Source: Bimastos eiseni
Taxonomy: Eukaryota > Annelida > Clitellata > Crassiclitellata > Lumbricidae
DNA: 64,000 bases
Direction: 5' to 3'
NCBI GenBank assembly: GCA_959347315.1
Contig: OY365814.1
Location: 2,283,661-2,347,660 of the forward strand
The position numbers and the translations under genes are program-made. This document shows, in pieces, positions 46,117 to 57,695 of this stretch. The notes below the pieces were generated by a model. That model searched no databases. It was not told the DNA's origin and saw only the letters and a list, made by a program, of their open reading frames with translations. How positions within the stretch are numbered: position 1 is the first letter of the stretch; each line of letters opens with the position of its first letter.

Positions 46117-47456
46117 CTAGGACTTCGCACTTGCTGCTCCACTTTCCACTAAATGAATAGAATTTGGCTTATTCTCGAACATTCGAGCTTGCTTCCTCTT
46201 TAGACATCTACAATCCTTCACTACATGCCCTCGAAGTCGACAGTACCCACAAACCGGTTCCTCCTCAAAATTTTTCTGAAATTCCACATGTTGTTCAACT
46301 TCTTTGGAACTTTTTGGGGAACCACAAGTACCCCTACCACCAGAAAAATGGTTTCTTGATTCAATTTTAGCTCCAGAGGAGTCTTCGAATTTAAATGGTC
46401 TGTACAAAATTGCAAATTCTTCATCTAGTTTCGCAGCTTCAAACAAAGTCCTCGGTTTTTTCTCAATAACCCAACGATGAATCTCTGTCGGCATGCAATT
46501 CACAAATTGCTCAAGCTTAAATACTTCCAACAGCTTATCCAAATCAGTTAACGCATCTTCTCCCTCTAACCAACGTCGAATCGGAAGGGTTAATCGGAAC
46601 GCGAAATTCGAGTACGTTTCTGCATTTCCCTTGGACAAAGTGCGGAACCGTTTCCGGTAAAACTCAGGAACTCTGGAATTTGCTAATAGCAACGCTTGTT
46701 TCAGCACATCATAGTCCCTACATTGTTCCGTACTCAACTCAGCAAAAACCTTCTGAGCTTTTCCCGTCAGTTGAGTATGGATCAACGCCGTCCATTTCGC
46801 TTTAGGGTACTTATGAATTTCCATCGCTTTCTCGAAAGCCAAGATGTAGTGGTCCATGTCCACATCATCAAATTTAGGTACAAACTTTACCGCTGACGCA
46901 ATTCGAAACCCGTAACCCGAATCCGAAAAGTCGCCAGTGTGTTCCTCTAATCTCCTCATTTTAAAGTCATACTGTCTGACTCGTTCTCTTTCATCAGCCT
47001 CGGCCGTAATCTTCGCTTCCTCTAACGCAATTCTAGCTTTACGTTCATTCGACTCCATTTGCAACCTAATTCTCATCTCATTCGCTGCCAATTCCTTCTC
47101 GCTTGCTTCTTATTCCATTTGCCTTGCCTCTGCTTGGAATTTAAGTTTTAGAATCTCAAACTCTCGGTCTGACTGCTCCTTCTTCAGAATGCGTTCTGCC
47201 TCCTCACGTTTCATTTGCCTATCGGCATCTTCTGCTTCTTTCATGGCTCTTAATTCCATAGCCTTAGACTTAATGCGCCATTCCTCCTTTTGCGCTTTCG
47301 AAGGCGAAACAAACTTCATTAAAGCCTTTTGCCTTTGAGCCTTGCTTAAGCCACGAGTATCCTGGCCCACTTTTTCCAACTCCTGTTTCAAATCTTCTGC
47401 ACTCAAGTCAAAAATGTCCTCGACAGTCAACGACCTCGCGCAACCGGAGTTTCCAT
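46117..47456 (-). pseudogene. gag of element D
   Basis: Starts METPVARG at 47456, shifts frame and continues with TVEDIFDLSAEDL, a coiled coil, a TAA stop at about 47110, the SCAN-like capsid (MDHYILAFEKAMEIHKY; LIHTQLTGKAQKV) and a CCHC knuckle CGYCRLRGHVVKDC. Order and sequence parallel element B. Confidence 0.85.
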
Positions 47457-47832
47457 TTTAACAATTGAAAATTCAGTTTTTAGGCCAAATTATATTGGAC
47501 GAGATACAACCCGTCTGTAACAATTCCACTTGTAATGTTCTGGTCACTTCCTGTTACTCGTGAACAAATATGATATCTATCACTTTAACAATGGTTTCCG
47601 AGAACAGTGGACAGTTATACTGCTTTAGAGTCACTTTGTCAAATATAGTCGCAATGTCCTAATTACGCTACTAAGTGAACATATTTCGCATGGGTAGCTA
47701 ATTTTAACCACCGCCACGAAGCTACAAAATCCTTATCGCAAAGGAGTGCTCGTAATTCTTGCCTAGCCCGAGTCTAGGTTAATTCTAGAAACCCACAATT
47801 TCGCACTTGAATGGATAACCGCAAAAATTTCG

Positions 47833-47852
47833 ACCGGACGATAGACCCCAAA
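47833..47852 (-). promoter_or_regulatory. Degenerate primer-binding site of element D
   Basis: In minus sense TGGGGTCTATCGTCCGG directly follows the LTR, resembling the tRNA-Pro site of elements B and C with substitutions. Confidence 0.45.
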
Positions 47853-48388
47853 TGTTATGCTGCGATTTATAGTTACTAGAAATTAGACAGTTAGTGAGTA
47901 AACTCTATTTCTTTCGCCATAACAAAGACACAACCTATACAAACGTTCGTAGAAACGAAGTGCGGAAGCACGTTGACAGACTCCTCTTCCAACGGAAGGG
48001 ACGCACAACCGACAGCAGTCAACAGAAAACAACTCAGACGGTCCTTTACTCGGCCGAGAAGCGGAAATACTAAGGTCAAACGTAGACACTTAGTCTTTTT
48101 AACAACTGGAGATGTTGGTCAGCCTTAACTTCGACGTAGCTACCTGAAACAGCAACGAGCCTGCTACGCGACGTCACTCCTTAACTATCTGATCCAACAC
48201 TCCCAGAAACTCTCTTTGCACAGCCTTATATACACAGCAGATAACCTAATGTGCACTGTCTATGTACACCTCACTACACATCGTAGACCCGCTTTGGTTC
48301 TTCGCTACACCTTGTGCCTACGAGTCTACGACTAACGCTCCTGCTCTAGGATGGTCCCAGATCATAGTCAATGCACCCGCACCTAACA
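47853..48388 (-). repeat. 5' LTR of element D
   Basis: 536 bp with minus-sense ends TGTTAGGTGCGG and GCAGCATAACA, bounded by the primer-like site on one side and a TA run on the other. No partner LTR is in the window. Confidence 0.65.
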
Positions 48389-48799
48389 ATATATATATAT
48401 ATAATTTTTTGAGTTCGGTATAGGCTTGAAAAATATAAAAATATCAGAATCCCTTTGACCGAGATATTTAAGTTTGAAAACGGTGAGCGGACGTTTGTGT
48501 CACCTTATATACTAAATTAATTGCAGGATTAGTTTTCGTTTCAATGGGGGAAAAGAGGACACATGTTAATAAATTAATGAAAATTATATTAATATCTGGA
48601 AGTCTGTAATATATTCTCTTTTGCATTATTATTATTATATGGAATGTGGTTTCAACGAGGGGCACGAATCTTGCGAAGGGCTTGGATATGGGTAGATCAT
48701 AAATAACTCTCTAGTCAATATGAACTTTGGAGTTCCAACTCCTCGCCCAAACCACTTTAACCACCGAGGAGCCTCAAATGAATGAGAACATTTTATGCA

Positions 48800-49260
48800 A
48801 AATAACATCTCAGTTTCCTAGGTTTGGGCGAGTTTCTGAGTACATGCGGGGTGTACTCCATTGGCTTCCATACCCACAGCGTATTGTTTATCGGATTTCT
48901 GTTCTTGTACGGCGCTGTATTGAGGGTTTAGCCCCACCATATTTTCGGGAGCTCTGCTGCTCCACTACGCATGTTCAGCGCCTTAGCTCCCTCCTCTCAG
49001 CTGCACAAGCTGAACTTATTGTACCCCGTTCCCGGACTGCTATCAGGCAACGCCGCGCCTTTTCAGTGGCTGGTCCTGTGACATGGAATGGATTCCTTAC
49101 CACACTTCAACAAATAGGTCTACATATTAATCAGTCTGCCTCGTTTCTAACTACTCTTAAGACTGTTCGGTTCGGCCGAGTTTGAACTGCTAGCTCTTCT
49201 GAGTAGACAAGCTGAAGGGGGGCTATATAAAATTGATGTCATGACAATAATAATAATGAA
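48800..49260 (+). pseudogene. 3' end of a CR1/L2-like non-LTR retrotransposon
   Basis: The frame 48727-49185 reads VLHWLPYPQRIVYRISVL, GLAPPYFRELC, ELIVPRSRTAIRQRRAFS and GPVTWNGF. This is the conserved C-terminal block of CR1/L2-like ORF2. It ends in a short ATA/AAT-rich tail at about 49245. It is a 5'-truncated dead copy. Confidence 0.85.
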
Positions 49261-50084
49261 ATATTAGTCAGCAGTGGGTCAAAGTGGAGTTAACAGAAAT
49301 TTTATGTCTTAACTAGTTAACTAATCTAGTGCGTGTACACAAATCCCAAGTATTGATAGTGGCAATAAGTAATGATGATTAAGATGATTATGCCGTAACA
49401 TGAATAAGATGATTAAACAGTAATAAGATATTTACGAAGTATTAGTAGCGGATAAGTGCTTCTTAAGTTTCTTTTTTAAATATGCTGATACAGTGATCAG
49501 TATCAATGTGACTCTTGTTCCATTCATTGGGACCCGTATATTTAATGAAGAATGGTCGAGTGTTCGCTCTACAAAAAAATTGGTCTGTAATTTGACAACG
49601 AGCGAACATTATATGGGTTAGTAGAAGATAATTATTTGGATGAACTGATTGGAGAAAATTCGTGGCAATAACTTATTAACATGTTTATACATGAACTCAT
49701 TAAATTGGAGCTATGTTATTTGATGCAGACTTAAGATACGAGAATAACTAAAACGTCGTTAGAGTGCCAATGACGAACCTTATAGTATCTAAGGACTACC
49801 CGGAGAGCTCTTTTTTGGAGAGTGAAATTAACGGATTAAGTCTAGATGAGTAATTTGAAGCCCATACTAAATTACAATAAGAGAATCATGGATGAATCAT
49901 GGTATAATATAGGTTAATCAAGATGTAAGTTGGAAGGAGATAGGCTATTCTAGATATAATGCCTATGTTTTTAGCAATTTTTGATGAAATGTTAGCAATG
50001 CGAGCCTTCCAAGATAGAAATTCATCAATCTGAATGACAAAATAACATATCAACGGGCGCCAAATTGGTGAAAAGATTTCATAG
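49261..50084. other. No gene recognised
   Basis: AT-rich sequence with GATGATTAAGATGATTA-like short repeats at about 49375-49420. Confidence 0.4.
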
Positions 50085-51363
50085 AAAATAACATCTAAAG
50101 GACCTCCAAATAAATGCAAATATTTCATAGAAATTGACATCTCAGATGAATGAAAATGAATGAAAACCATCTCATGCAAAATAACGTGTCTCATGTTTGA
50201 GTTATTTTAAATATTCTCAATTTTTGCAGCTAAGCATTCACATGTCTAGTGGATTGTGGTAATTCATAAATGTTTAGCTCTGTTTGTAAGGCGAAATTTG
50301 CTAATGAGCATCTTCGCTTCAAGAAGTTGTTCATAAATATGCTTGTGCCCTAATATCTGACAACCTCAAATTCCTTAATAGTAGCTTCTATAACTAATTA
50401 TAATTAGCGCAAAGACGGCTTCCAAACTTCAGTTCAACTTTGTTGGGTTTGGCACATGATAAGTCACGCAGTACCAGAGTCTCATAAGTGACAACAGTCA
50501 ATTAAGGACGATGTGTTGACTCCCCTACCCCATCGTCACACGTCGTAACAAAAGTCATATTTCCACTCAAATATGACGCCACAAAGCTGTGTACCCTATC
50601 CAAAAAACAAATGTCCAGGATGTTACCTGGATATCATCTTAAAATTCTCAAATAAAGTAGGGCCTAACTATAGCATAACTGTAGAACATACTTTAAACCA
50701 TGTGGTAGAACGAATTGAAAAGCTCAATTAGAAACATTTTTTAAATGTTTAATAACAACACTCAAAACAATCAAAACTTTATGGTTCTCCATTCTCCCAC
50801 CGCGAAACAAAATACTTTTTCATAGAATAAATAATAAGACCTTAGATCTCTGCATCCTATGGAATGGATAAGATTCAATTCAGATCCAACTCATCTATGT
50901 CTTAACAGTCTACACTCTCTCTATTTCTTCGTTTACGGTTTCATCCATTAGTTAGTTCACGTTACCGATGTGGAACGACTCTCTGTGGCCTGATGCATTT
51001 GGGCTTAATTATTGATTGCGGCTGGTGTGCTTCGCTTCCAAAATGCAAAAATGACAGCGAGAGTAAAAGGTAAACAATTCAATAATTAAGAATGCAGTAA
51101 TCATAATTATAAGTAGTGTTGTTAAATACTAGAAGCAATTCTCTTATTTAAGTGAAACAAGTTAAATTGAGTGAAAATTGAAAATAAAGTTGCGTATATT
51201 GATGTTTGATGTGATGGCGTGATCTCAGACTACCCTCCCTTTCGTCACAAATCGTCACAGATGTATGACACCTACTCTAGGCTATTCAAACTCAGTGTAC
51301 ACATTCAGAAGGGTCCCCAAAATGCTTGCGCATAGGGCACTGTGTTCTGTAAACACGCCTCTG
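50085..51363. mobile_element. Diverged relative of the hAT-like element at 53588-54382
   Basis: Shares blocks in order with 53640-54000 (TAAGCATTCACATG, CATCTTCGCTTC, AACTAATTATAATTAGCG) and the right end CTGTAAACACGCCTCTG at 51346-51363. The left end and target duplication were not resolved. Confidence 0.45.
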
Positions 51364-51635
51364 AGTTACTAAGAACTGTGAATATTACGAAATGATCTTT
51401 ACCTCTGTCCCTGCCTATGCAACTAGAACTCAACAAAGCAAGGAAGCAACCCCTCAATCGTTTTATAACAACTTGCAGTAAAGAAAATACATATTTCAGC
51501 TCAACGAACGCAAGTCCGCACGATCTTTAATGATTCTATTTCATTGTTTTTTCCTTATTCTTAAAACACCAACGATTATTTCAACTTTGGACATTACACC
51601 GTAACAATTATCTGTTTCTCTTTCGTTTTGTACAG

Positions 51636-51809
51636 CGTGTGGAACTAGGTATTTCTCTGGACCCAATGGAACAATTTCAAGCCCGAATTATCCGCATGCA
51701 TACGTCAACAACCTAAATTGTTGGGAGTTATATCACTGTCTCGAATGCTCATACAGTTCTCATTACGTTTCTGGCATTCAATACCCACTTGGACAATGAT
51801 CGGGTTGAG
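51636..51809 (+). pseudogene. CUB domain, N-terminal half-exon with a one-base frameshift
   Basis: The acceptor TTGTACAG ends at 51635 and the donor GTAAAT starts at 51810. It starts CGTRYFSGPNGTISSPNYP and continues to NNLNC. An extra G in GGG at about 51724 then shifts the frame. The lost frame still reads SYITVSNAHTVLITFLAF. Length is 174 nt against 173 nt in the intact paralogue at 56094-56266. Confidence 0.7.
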
Positions 51810-52371
51810 GTAAATATTAAGATCGTTTTATTCTTGTCAGATACTGAAAACTAGACAGGATTGTATTGTTAATAAAAGTAAATCAATCATGCAGCGGGTG
51901 ATTTAAGTGTGAAATGCGTTTCCATTGCTGATCATTGCCACAAGAGCAATTTTTTTATTCATCGAGAAGTAGATCCGCCGAAAAGTTACTCTATGGTATA
52001 CACAACCGTTGACGTGTCTTTTGGACTGCATGACTCACTTGATTGCTGCCCATTTAATTCCTTCACTATAGGAAAATGGTTATGCCATTTACAGATAAGA
52101 TAATGACAAGCCTAGCGCCAAACGGGAGGAGGAAATGTCTTTTTGGGGAAAATATCAGAAGGAATGGCGCGGAGAAATTAATGTCCTGGATAAATATCTG
52201 TGGGAATGGTTTCGTGTGAGAAAAATGCACAAGAAATGAACCAATATCCTACTCCACATGAACGCAAAAATCGCCTTACTGATCGCTTGCGAGCGAGCAT
52301 AACCAATTATGAAACTTTTAGAAACCAAACCTGCTTGCCTCATTTACCTAATAAAATCAAGAATGGGTGTT

Positions 52372-52735
52372 GCTGTCGCTCGATTATCCGAAGGTTTGAT
52401 AGTCCTAAGGTTCGATAGTCCTAAGGTTCGATAGTCCTAATTAAGGTTCGATAGTCCGAAGATGCTATACTCCGACATTAATTTAACTAGAAACTGGATT
52501 AATTGATGAAAGAATGTGTAAAACTGGTAGTTGGAATAGTTTGAATAGAATCATGTTTAAATGGAAGCTGGATGAATGAAAATAATGGTGCTATCCAACT
52601 TCTAGCCAAACATAATTCTTTTCATCTATCCAGCTGCCATTAAAACCGCAATCTTATCACCTATCGACCGGATACCATGCAATCATCGGACTCTCGAACC
52701 TTCAGACTTTCGAACCTTCGGACTCTCAAAGCAAA
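52372..52735 (+). mobile_element. TCGAACC-repeat element, copy 2
   Basis: Inverted copy of 18346-18767: CGCTCGATTATCCGAAGG, GGTTCGATAGTCC units, minisatellite units, the block CACCTATCGACCGGATACCA, then CTCTCGAACC units. Similarity ends at both sides, so it moves independently of the CUB exons nearby. Confidence 0.65.
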
Positions 52736-52965
52736 ATGAATTAGCAAATAGCTTTTCTTCATAGCTTCAAATAATTAAATGCCGCTAATCGTCTTATCCT
52801 CAGCGAAATTTGATGAAATCTGTGCAGCGTGCTAATTCAGAATGGTCCTCCAATAAAAATGTAAAAAAAAAAATTTTTTTTGAGCCCTAATCCATTATGT
52901 TTTCTGAAGTCGGAACACACATTATCTTATATCTTGGCTAGAATAAACCGTTTGTTTGATTGTAG

Positions 52966-53134
52966 ATTACGCGTAAATTGGGAAACGGCTTATTACCGCA
53001 TAGGCCCATCTATTACGGCCCACAGATTCCTGCAGCTTTCGAGATATCCTCCTGCAACCTTATACTAGTGTATTTTGAGGCAGATGATACCAACATCAAC
53101 ACAGGTTTCAGTCTTACGTACGTCATCACCAGAG
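52966..53134 (+). CDS. CUB domain, C-terminal half-exon
   Basis: The acceptor TTGATTGTAG ends at 52965 and the donor GTGGGT follows at 53135; 169 nt, phase 0-1. It encodes a segment with YYGPQIPAAFEISSCNLILV and NTGFSLTYVITR, the second half of a CUB domain. Its Cys-containing start is altered compared with 18807-18969. The phase fits a first half-exon ending in phase 0, as at 51636-51809. No further downstream exon of this gene was confirmed before 56094. Confidence 0.6.
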
Positions 53135-53587
53135 GTGGGTATAAGCGATATTCCGACATAATTGCACATTTGTTTCGTTCAGTCATTAATTCTCAGACAT
53201 AATGCTCCTTTCTCTTGACGCGTCTCTCTTCTGTGTGTGTTGATCGGCGTCACGGCAATTCGTCTACAGACTTTTCGTCTAGCGAACTTCGTCTAGGCAA
53301 AAGCTGGATCGATGAAAATAATTATGCGTAACTGGGAGTTGGATTGATGAAAAGCCGCATAGATGGAAAACACACACAGAAGAGAGACGCGTCAAGAGAA
53401 GGAAACATTATCAGTCTGTAAGACGACGTGCTATTTAAGTTCTCAGAATTAATCAAAATTAAATAAAAATAATAAATTTAAAAAGTTGGATTGTTGAAAG
53501 GAAATTTATGTAAATGGAAGCGGGATTGATAAAAAGAAATATACCGAAATAGAAGCGGAATTGATGAAAAAGAACTACGTTTAAATG

Positions 53588-54382
53588 CAGTGGCGCGTTT
53601 AGCTATAGGCGCACTAGACGGACGGCTATTGCCTATTGCCCCAAAATCACAGAGTGCCACCAAATGAATGAAAGCATCTTGCAATCATACAAAATAACAT
53701 ATTTCACGTTAGAATTGCTTTAAATATACTATATTTCTATTTTTGGTGATAAGCATTCACATGACAATTGTATTGTTGTAATTCAAAATGCTTTGTTTAT
53801 TTCAAAATCAATTGGCTTGACTATACATGTAGCTCTCATGGTAGATAGTCTGTTATCAGCGTCTTCGCTTTCAGAAGTTGGCTCATAAATATTCTTGTGC
53901 TCGATGTTATACTTTTATATTAAAATCAGATAACCTAAAATCCATTAAAATAACTAATTATAATTAGCGTCAATAACACCCAAAAAGGTTTCCAGTTCAA
54001 TTTTTCATTGCTCTCTGCTGCGCAAGCGGAATTATTTATCCCTCGTGTGCGGACTAATATCCGAAAGCGTCGTGCTTTCTCACTGGTTGGTCCGGTGACC
54101 TAGAACGACCTTCCAGTGACACGTGCATCTCTCGCCAATAGGTCAATCTGAATCTGCCCCTTTCTTTTCTCACCTAAAAACTTGTTGTTTGACCGAGGCA
54201 AAGCTGGGAGATCTTCTGGGTAGATGGCATTGTACGGAGCGCTATATAAAACTGTTGTAATAATAATTTTGTGGGCTTTTCGACATGAAATGCCACCAGC
54301 GTCTCAGACTCAGTGGTCAAATTCGGAAGGACCCCAACAAGTTTTTGCGCCTAGGACCCCGTTTTCTGTAAACACGTCTCTG
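53588..54382. mobile_element. hAT-like element nested in the 1.8-kb element
   Basis: Inverted ends CAGTGGCGCGTTTA and, from the right, CAGAGACGTGTTTA. The flanks TTTAAATG and CTTAAATA agree at six of eight positions, an eroded 8-bp duplication. It contains a non-LTR fragment at 54005-54270. Confidence 0.6.
54005..54270 (+). pseudogene. Truncated 3' end of the same non-LTR family as 48800-49260
   Basis: Reads LSAAQAELFIPRVRTNIRKR and RAFSLVGPVT before a stop, then a shared TATATAAAACTG segment and an AATAAT tail. Similar to 49000-49255. Confidence 0.75.
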
Positions 54383-54975
54383 CTTAAATAGAAGCTGAAT
54401 TAATGAAAGGAAATAAGCCCTAAATGGAAGCGAAATTGATGAAACAAATAAACCTAAATGGAAGCGGGATTGATGAAAAGAATTATGCTTGAATGGAAGA
54501 GGGATGGATGAAAAGAAATATACCAAGATGGAATCGGGATTGATGAAAATAAATATAGGCACTACCTAAATGACAACTTCATCAATCTCGCTTCCCCTTG
54601 AGCATAATCCTTTTTACCTTCGCACTTCCAGACTGGTATATTTCTTTCATCTATCTCGCTTCTATTTAAGCATAACTCTTTTCATCATCCCGTTTCTATA
54701 TGGGTTTGGTTTTGTTTCCTCAATCCTGCGTCGATTTAGGTCTGTTTTCATCAATCCCGCTTCTTTTTGAGTATATTTCTTTTCATTAAACCCGCCCCCA
54801 TTTGAGCATAATTCGTTTCATCAATCCCGCTTCCACTTAGAATTTTAAATGTATTTCTTTTCATCAATCCCGCTTCCATTTAAGCATGATTCTTTTCATT
54901 AATCCAACTTCCCTTGAAGCAGTATTCTATTTCATCTGTCCAGATTCTAGATTAAACATAGTTCTTTAATCAGTC
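54383..54975. repeat. Palindromic arrays of the 36-bp minisatellite
   Basis: Five to six units in forward sense (54383-54560) are followed by about ten in reverse sense (TTTTCATCAATCCCGCTTCC; 54575-54975). A single strand could fold back over several hundred bases. Confidence 0.8.
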
Positions 54976-55051
54976 CAGCACTGCTTAGACAAAATGTCGG
55001 TAGACGAAAAGTCTGTAGACGAATAACTATTGTCGTATAGCCGTGTTGATC

Positions 55052-56093
55052 ACTGTCTTTCTGTCTGTCTCTGTCTGTGTGATTGTCTATGCAGGCCTAC
55101 ATGCATGCATCTGCATTGTTCCGCGATTTAAACATGATAGTGAATCTGTTTTATCAATCAATTAATAAATCAATTAATATGTTTGCATTTGCTGAAACCA
55201 AATTATTACAATTACGGAAGTATACGTAGTCATTTACATTGAGACTAGTTACTAAGGACAGATAATTCTAGCAGGTCATAATTATAGGTATAGGAATATG
55301 AGGATTGTCTGTAGGCCTAATTAGTCTTTGAAAAATCAAGGTCTTACATAACCCATCAGGTCGCAGAAGATTTTGTTGACTTTGGTGAGCTGTGCATCGC
55401 AGACGATTGAACCACAACTGGAGTCTTCTCGAGTTTCATCCATTAAGTTCCAATTTCAGTTTTAACAACTGGAAATATACTTATATTACACGATGTGTTT
55501 GTGATAAATCACAGGTAGAACAATATTTGAGCTTTATTTACATATTCGGAACGCGGTCGGGAGATTTGAAGCACGCCAAATCAGCGGCGAAGCGGTTAGC
55601 AGACGGCCCTTGCCTCAACGACTGACTCTCCTTACGGACACGGTCTTCCGGTTCCAAATTTCGGTCTAATTACGCCGGTTGCATGGGCTGTCACGGACGC
55701 TCGTTATGCACACGGTCTGCCGGGTCCGAATGGGTCTAATTGCACCGGTTGGGCGGTCAAGAACGTCTTAATGATCTGCATGCCGTGAGACTCGATAGTT
55801 CTGTAGATTTTTCAACACGTGAGCGTGCTGTTGATAGTAGGGTAGGACGTAACATCACCGTATGCAGTAAGGTTTATTAACGCCCTGTGAATAATTGAAG
55901 CGTTACGGCATGACAACGTTAGCTAACTATTATTGTTGATAATGGAACAGTTGTTTCTAGAACTTAACTAACTTGTCACCTAAAGAACAGAAGAAATGAT
56001 AAGAATATATATAAGTGATAAGAATATATAAGCGACTTATATCTCTCATTTTATTATATAAATGACGTAGGTTATTTGTTGTGTTTTATACAG
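55052..56093. other. No gene recognised
   Basis: AT-rich. Two related segments at about 55630-55690 and 55700-55755 (CACGGTCTTCCGG / CACGGTCTGCCGG, then GGTCTAATT) form a diverged 70-bp direct duplication. Confidence 0.4.
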
Positions 56094-56266
56094 GCTGTGA
56101 CGATAGGAATTTTACTGGACCTTCTGGAACAATTTCACCCCCGAATTTTCCGAATTCTTACGGCAATAGCCTTGATTGTTCCAGTTATATATCTGTCTCT
56201 TATCGACACACAATCATCATTACGTTTTTGGTATTCTATACCCAGTTGAACAACGATTCGGTTCAG
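56094..56266 (+). CDS. CUB domain, N-terminal half-exon (intact)
   Basis: The acceptor TTTATACAG ends at 56093 and the donor GTAAAG follows at 56267; 173 nt, phase 1-0. It encodes GCDDRNFTGPSGTISPPNFP, then SLDCSSYISVSYRHTIIITF and ending LNNDSVQ, the classical first half of a CUB domain. The expected second half-exon was not found in the following 7 kb, so the gene may be broken or the intron is very long. Confidence 0.65.
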
Positions 56267-56569
56267 GTAAAGAACAAAATATTAATATAATCGTCTGCCC
56301 GATACTGAAATATAGGCATCATTGCACTGTTGGTAAAAAGTAAAGCATTGCTTTTAGTACGCTGTGCGTTTCAGGCTATCGTTGATCATTGTTACGAAAA
56401 GAAAATTAATCATTGGGGAAATAATTCCGATTAAAGTCAGCCTTTGACGTGTTTTGAATCCAAGTAGGTCTAGGCCTACTCACTTAATTACTTCCTCTTA
56501 GATTATTCCGCTAGATGAATACAGCAGTGCTATTTACAGTCCAACTGTGACAAGAGTTAATTCATCAAG

Positions 56570-57030
56570 AATGGGAAGGTAGATGAAGATGGATTTAGGA
56601 AATGGAGTGGAAAGGGTGAAGATCGGATCGGTGGGGAAATGGAAGGATAAGGAGACAGAAAGATGGATTTGTTGAGAGGAGGTGAGGGTAAGGAGAATGG
56701 AGTGCTGACGCAAATGGGAATGGAAACGGATGAGGAAGAGAGAAAATGGAATTAAATGGGAGGGATTAAGACAATGGTAGAAGGGAAATAAAAGCACAAG
56801 GTTGTGTGATAGGAGGGCTGGAGTAAGATAGGCTAGAGTGGGTAACTGCTTATGGAATGGGAGAAGACGGACGATGGAGGGAATTGGGTATGACAGAGGA
56901 AGAGTGTTAGTGCACAAGTGACTGGTATTACTATTGGGTGAGGATAAAAAAGGGATGGGGAATCAGAGGCGGTGGAATTTGTACCGATCGGGAAGAATGG
57001 TAAGAGGAGGGGAGGAGGAGAGTTAAATGG
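56570..57030. repeat. Purine-rich low-complexity tract
   Basis: About 460 bp rich in GGAGG, GGAAAT and GATGGA words. Inverted counterpart of the pyrimidine-rich tract at 19176-19640. In both places it lies where the intron between CUB half-exons would be. Confidence 0.7.
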
Positions 57031-57504
57031 AAGTCTGAGTTTCAGGGCTGGTAGTTATGAAGAAAGGAATAGCCTAATACCGCCATATCTCCTATTCGCG
57101 AATACGTACTCCGAAAATAAATATACGCCTTATATAGTATTCGCAAAGGTTGGAGTAGGTTACGCCATGGAATAACTTCGCCAGCGGACAGAATGGCACC
57201 GGGAATATTCCTGCAGACGTCATTATTAAAGTGGTTATAGGTTAAGCGCGTGCCCAGGATTATTTATAGTCTACGCCTAAGAGTGATCTACGCGAACAAC
57301 TTGATGACGAATGAAAACAATAATACTAATGGAGTTTCAGTGCCGTGTAATCGGGTGTTTCGTACAAATTCAGAGCGATTATGACAAAAAGCAGTTGGCT
57401 TGATAGAATAGTAAATTATAACAGGTAAATAAAATATTTGGCATAAAAGAAAAGTGAATTATTATTATTATTTCCGAAATTTGATACTGCATTTCTTCCA
57501 ACAT

Positions 57505-57695
57505 TTTTTTGCTCAGAAGTGCACACACCCGCCTCGACGGCGCAATTGCAGTTGTACTGCAGAGCAATGGTGCGCGAAGGACTTGCTCAAGGTCCCTACA
57601 CAGTGACGCCCCGGACGAGGCTCGACGCTCAGCGCACACTGAACGTTACGGGCTGACCGCTTTAACCGCTCGGCCACTGTGCCACACCGCCAATT
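57505..57695 (-). repeat. tRNA-derived SINE
   Basis: In minus sense it begins GTGTGGCACAGTGGCCGAGC, a good A box within a tRNA-Ser/Leu-like head, followed by a GCGTCGAGCC segment at the B-box position. The body contains GACCTTGAGCAAGTCCTTCG, a block common in animal SINEs. A related fragment is at 61290-61372. Confidence 0.65.

Larger units (their letters stand above)
53246..55042. mobile_element. 1.8-kb inverted-repeat DNA element with 9-bp target duplication GTGTTGATC
   Basis: Ends are inverted: left GGCGTCACGGCAATTCGTC and, read inward from the right, GGCTATACGACAATAGTTAT, both leading into TTCGTCTACAGACTTTTCGTC. GTGTTGATC is repeated exactly at 53237-53245 and 55043-55051. The interior is largely the 36-bp GCTGGATTGATGAAAA minisatellite, forward on the left and reversed on the right, plus a nested element (53588-54382). 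A 9-bp duplication points to a Mutator-like transposase acting in trans. No transposase is encoded. Confidence 0.85.

Noticed and set aside
47883..48089. Minus-strand ORFs of 62-68 codons
   Set aside because: They lie wholly within the LTR of element D.
56534..56917. 127-codon Pro/Leu/Ser-rich minus-strand ORF
   Set aside because: Translation of the purine-rich low-complexity tract; no domain or splice context.
57184..57235. Second half of a CUB domain after the exon at 56094 (reads NIPADV)
   Set aside because: Only a few residues resemble the IPADLSISSC segment, and splice sites and the conserved Cys are missing.
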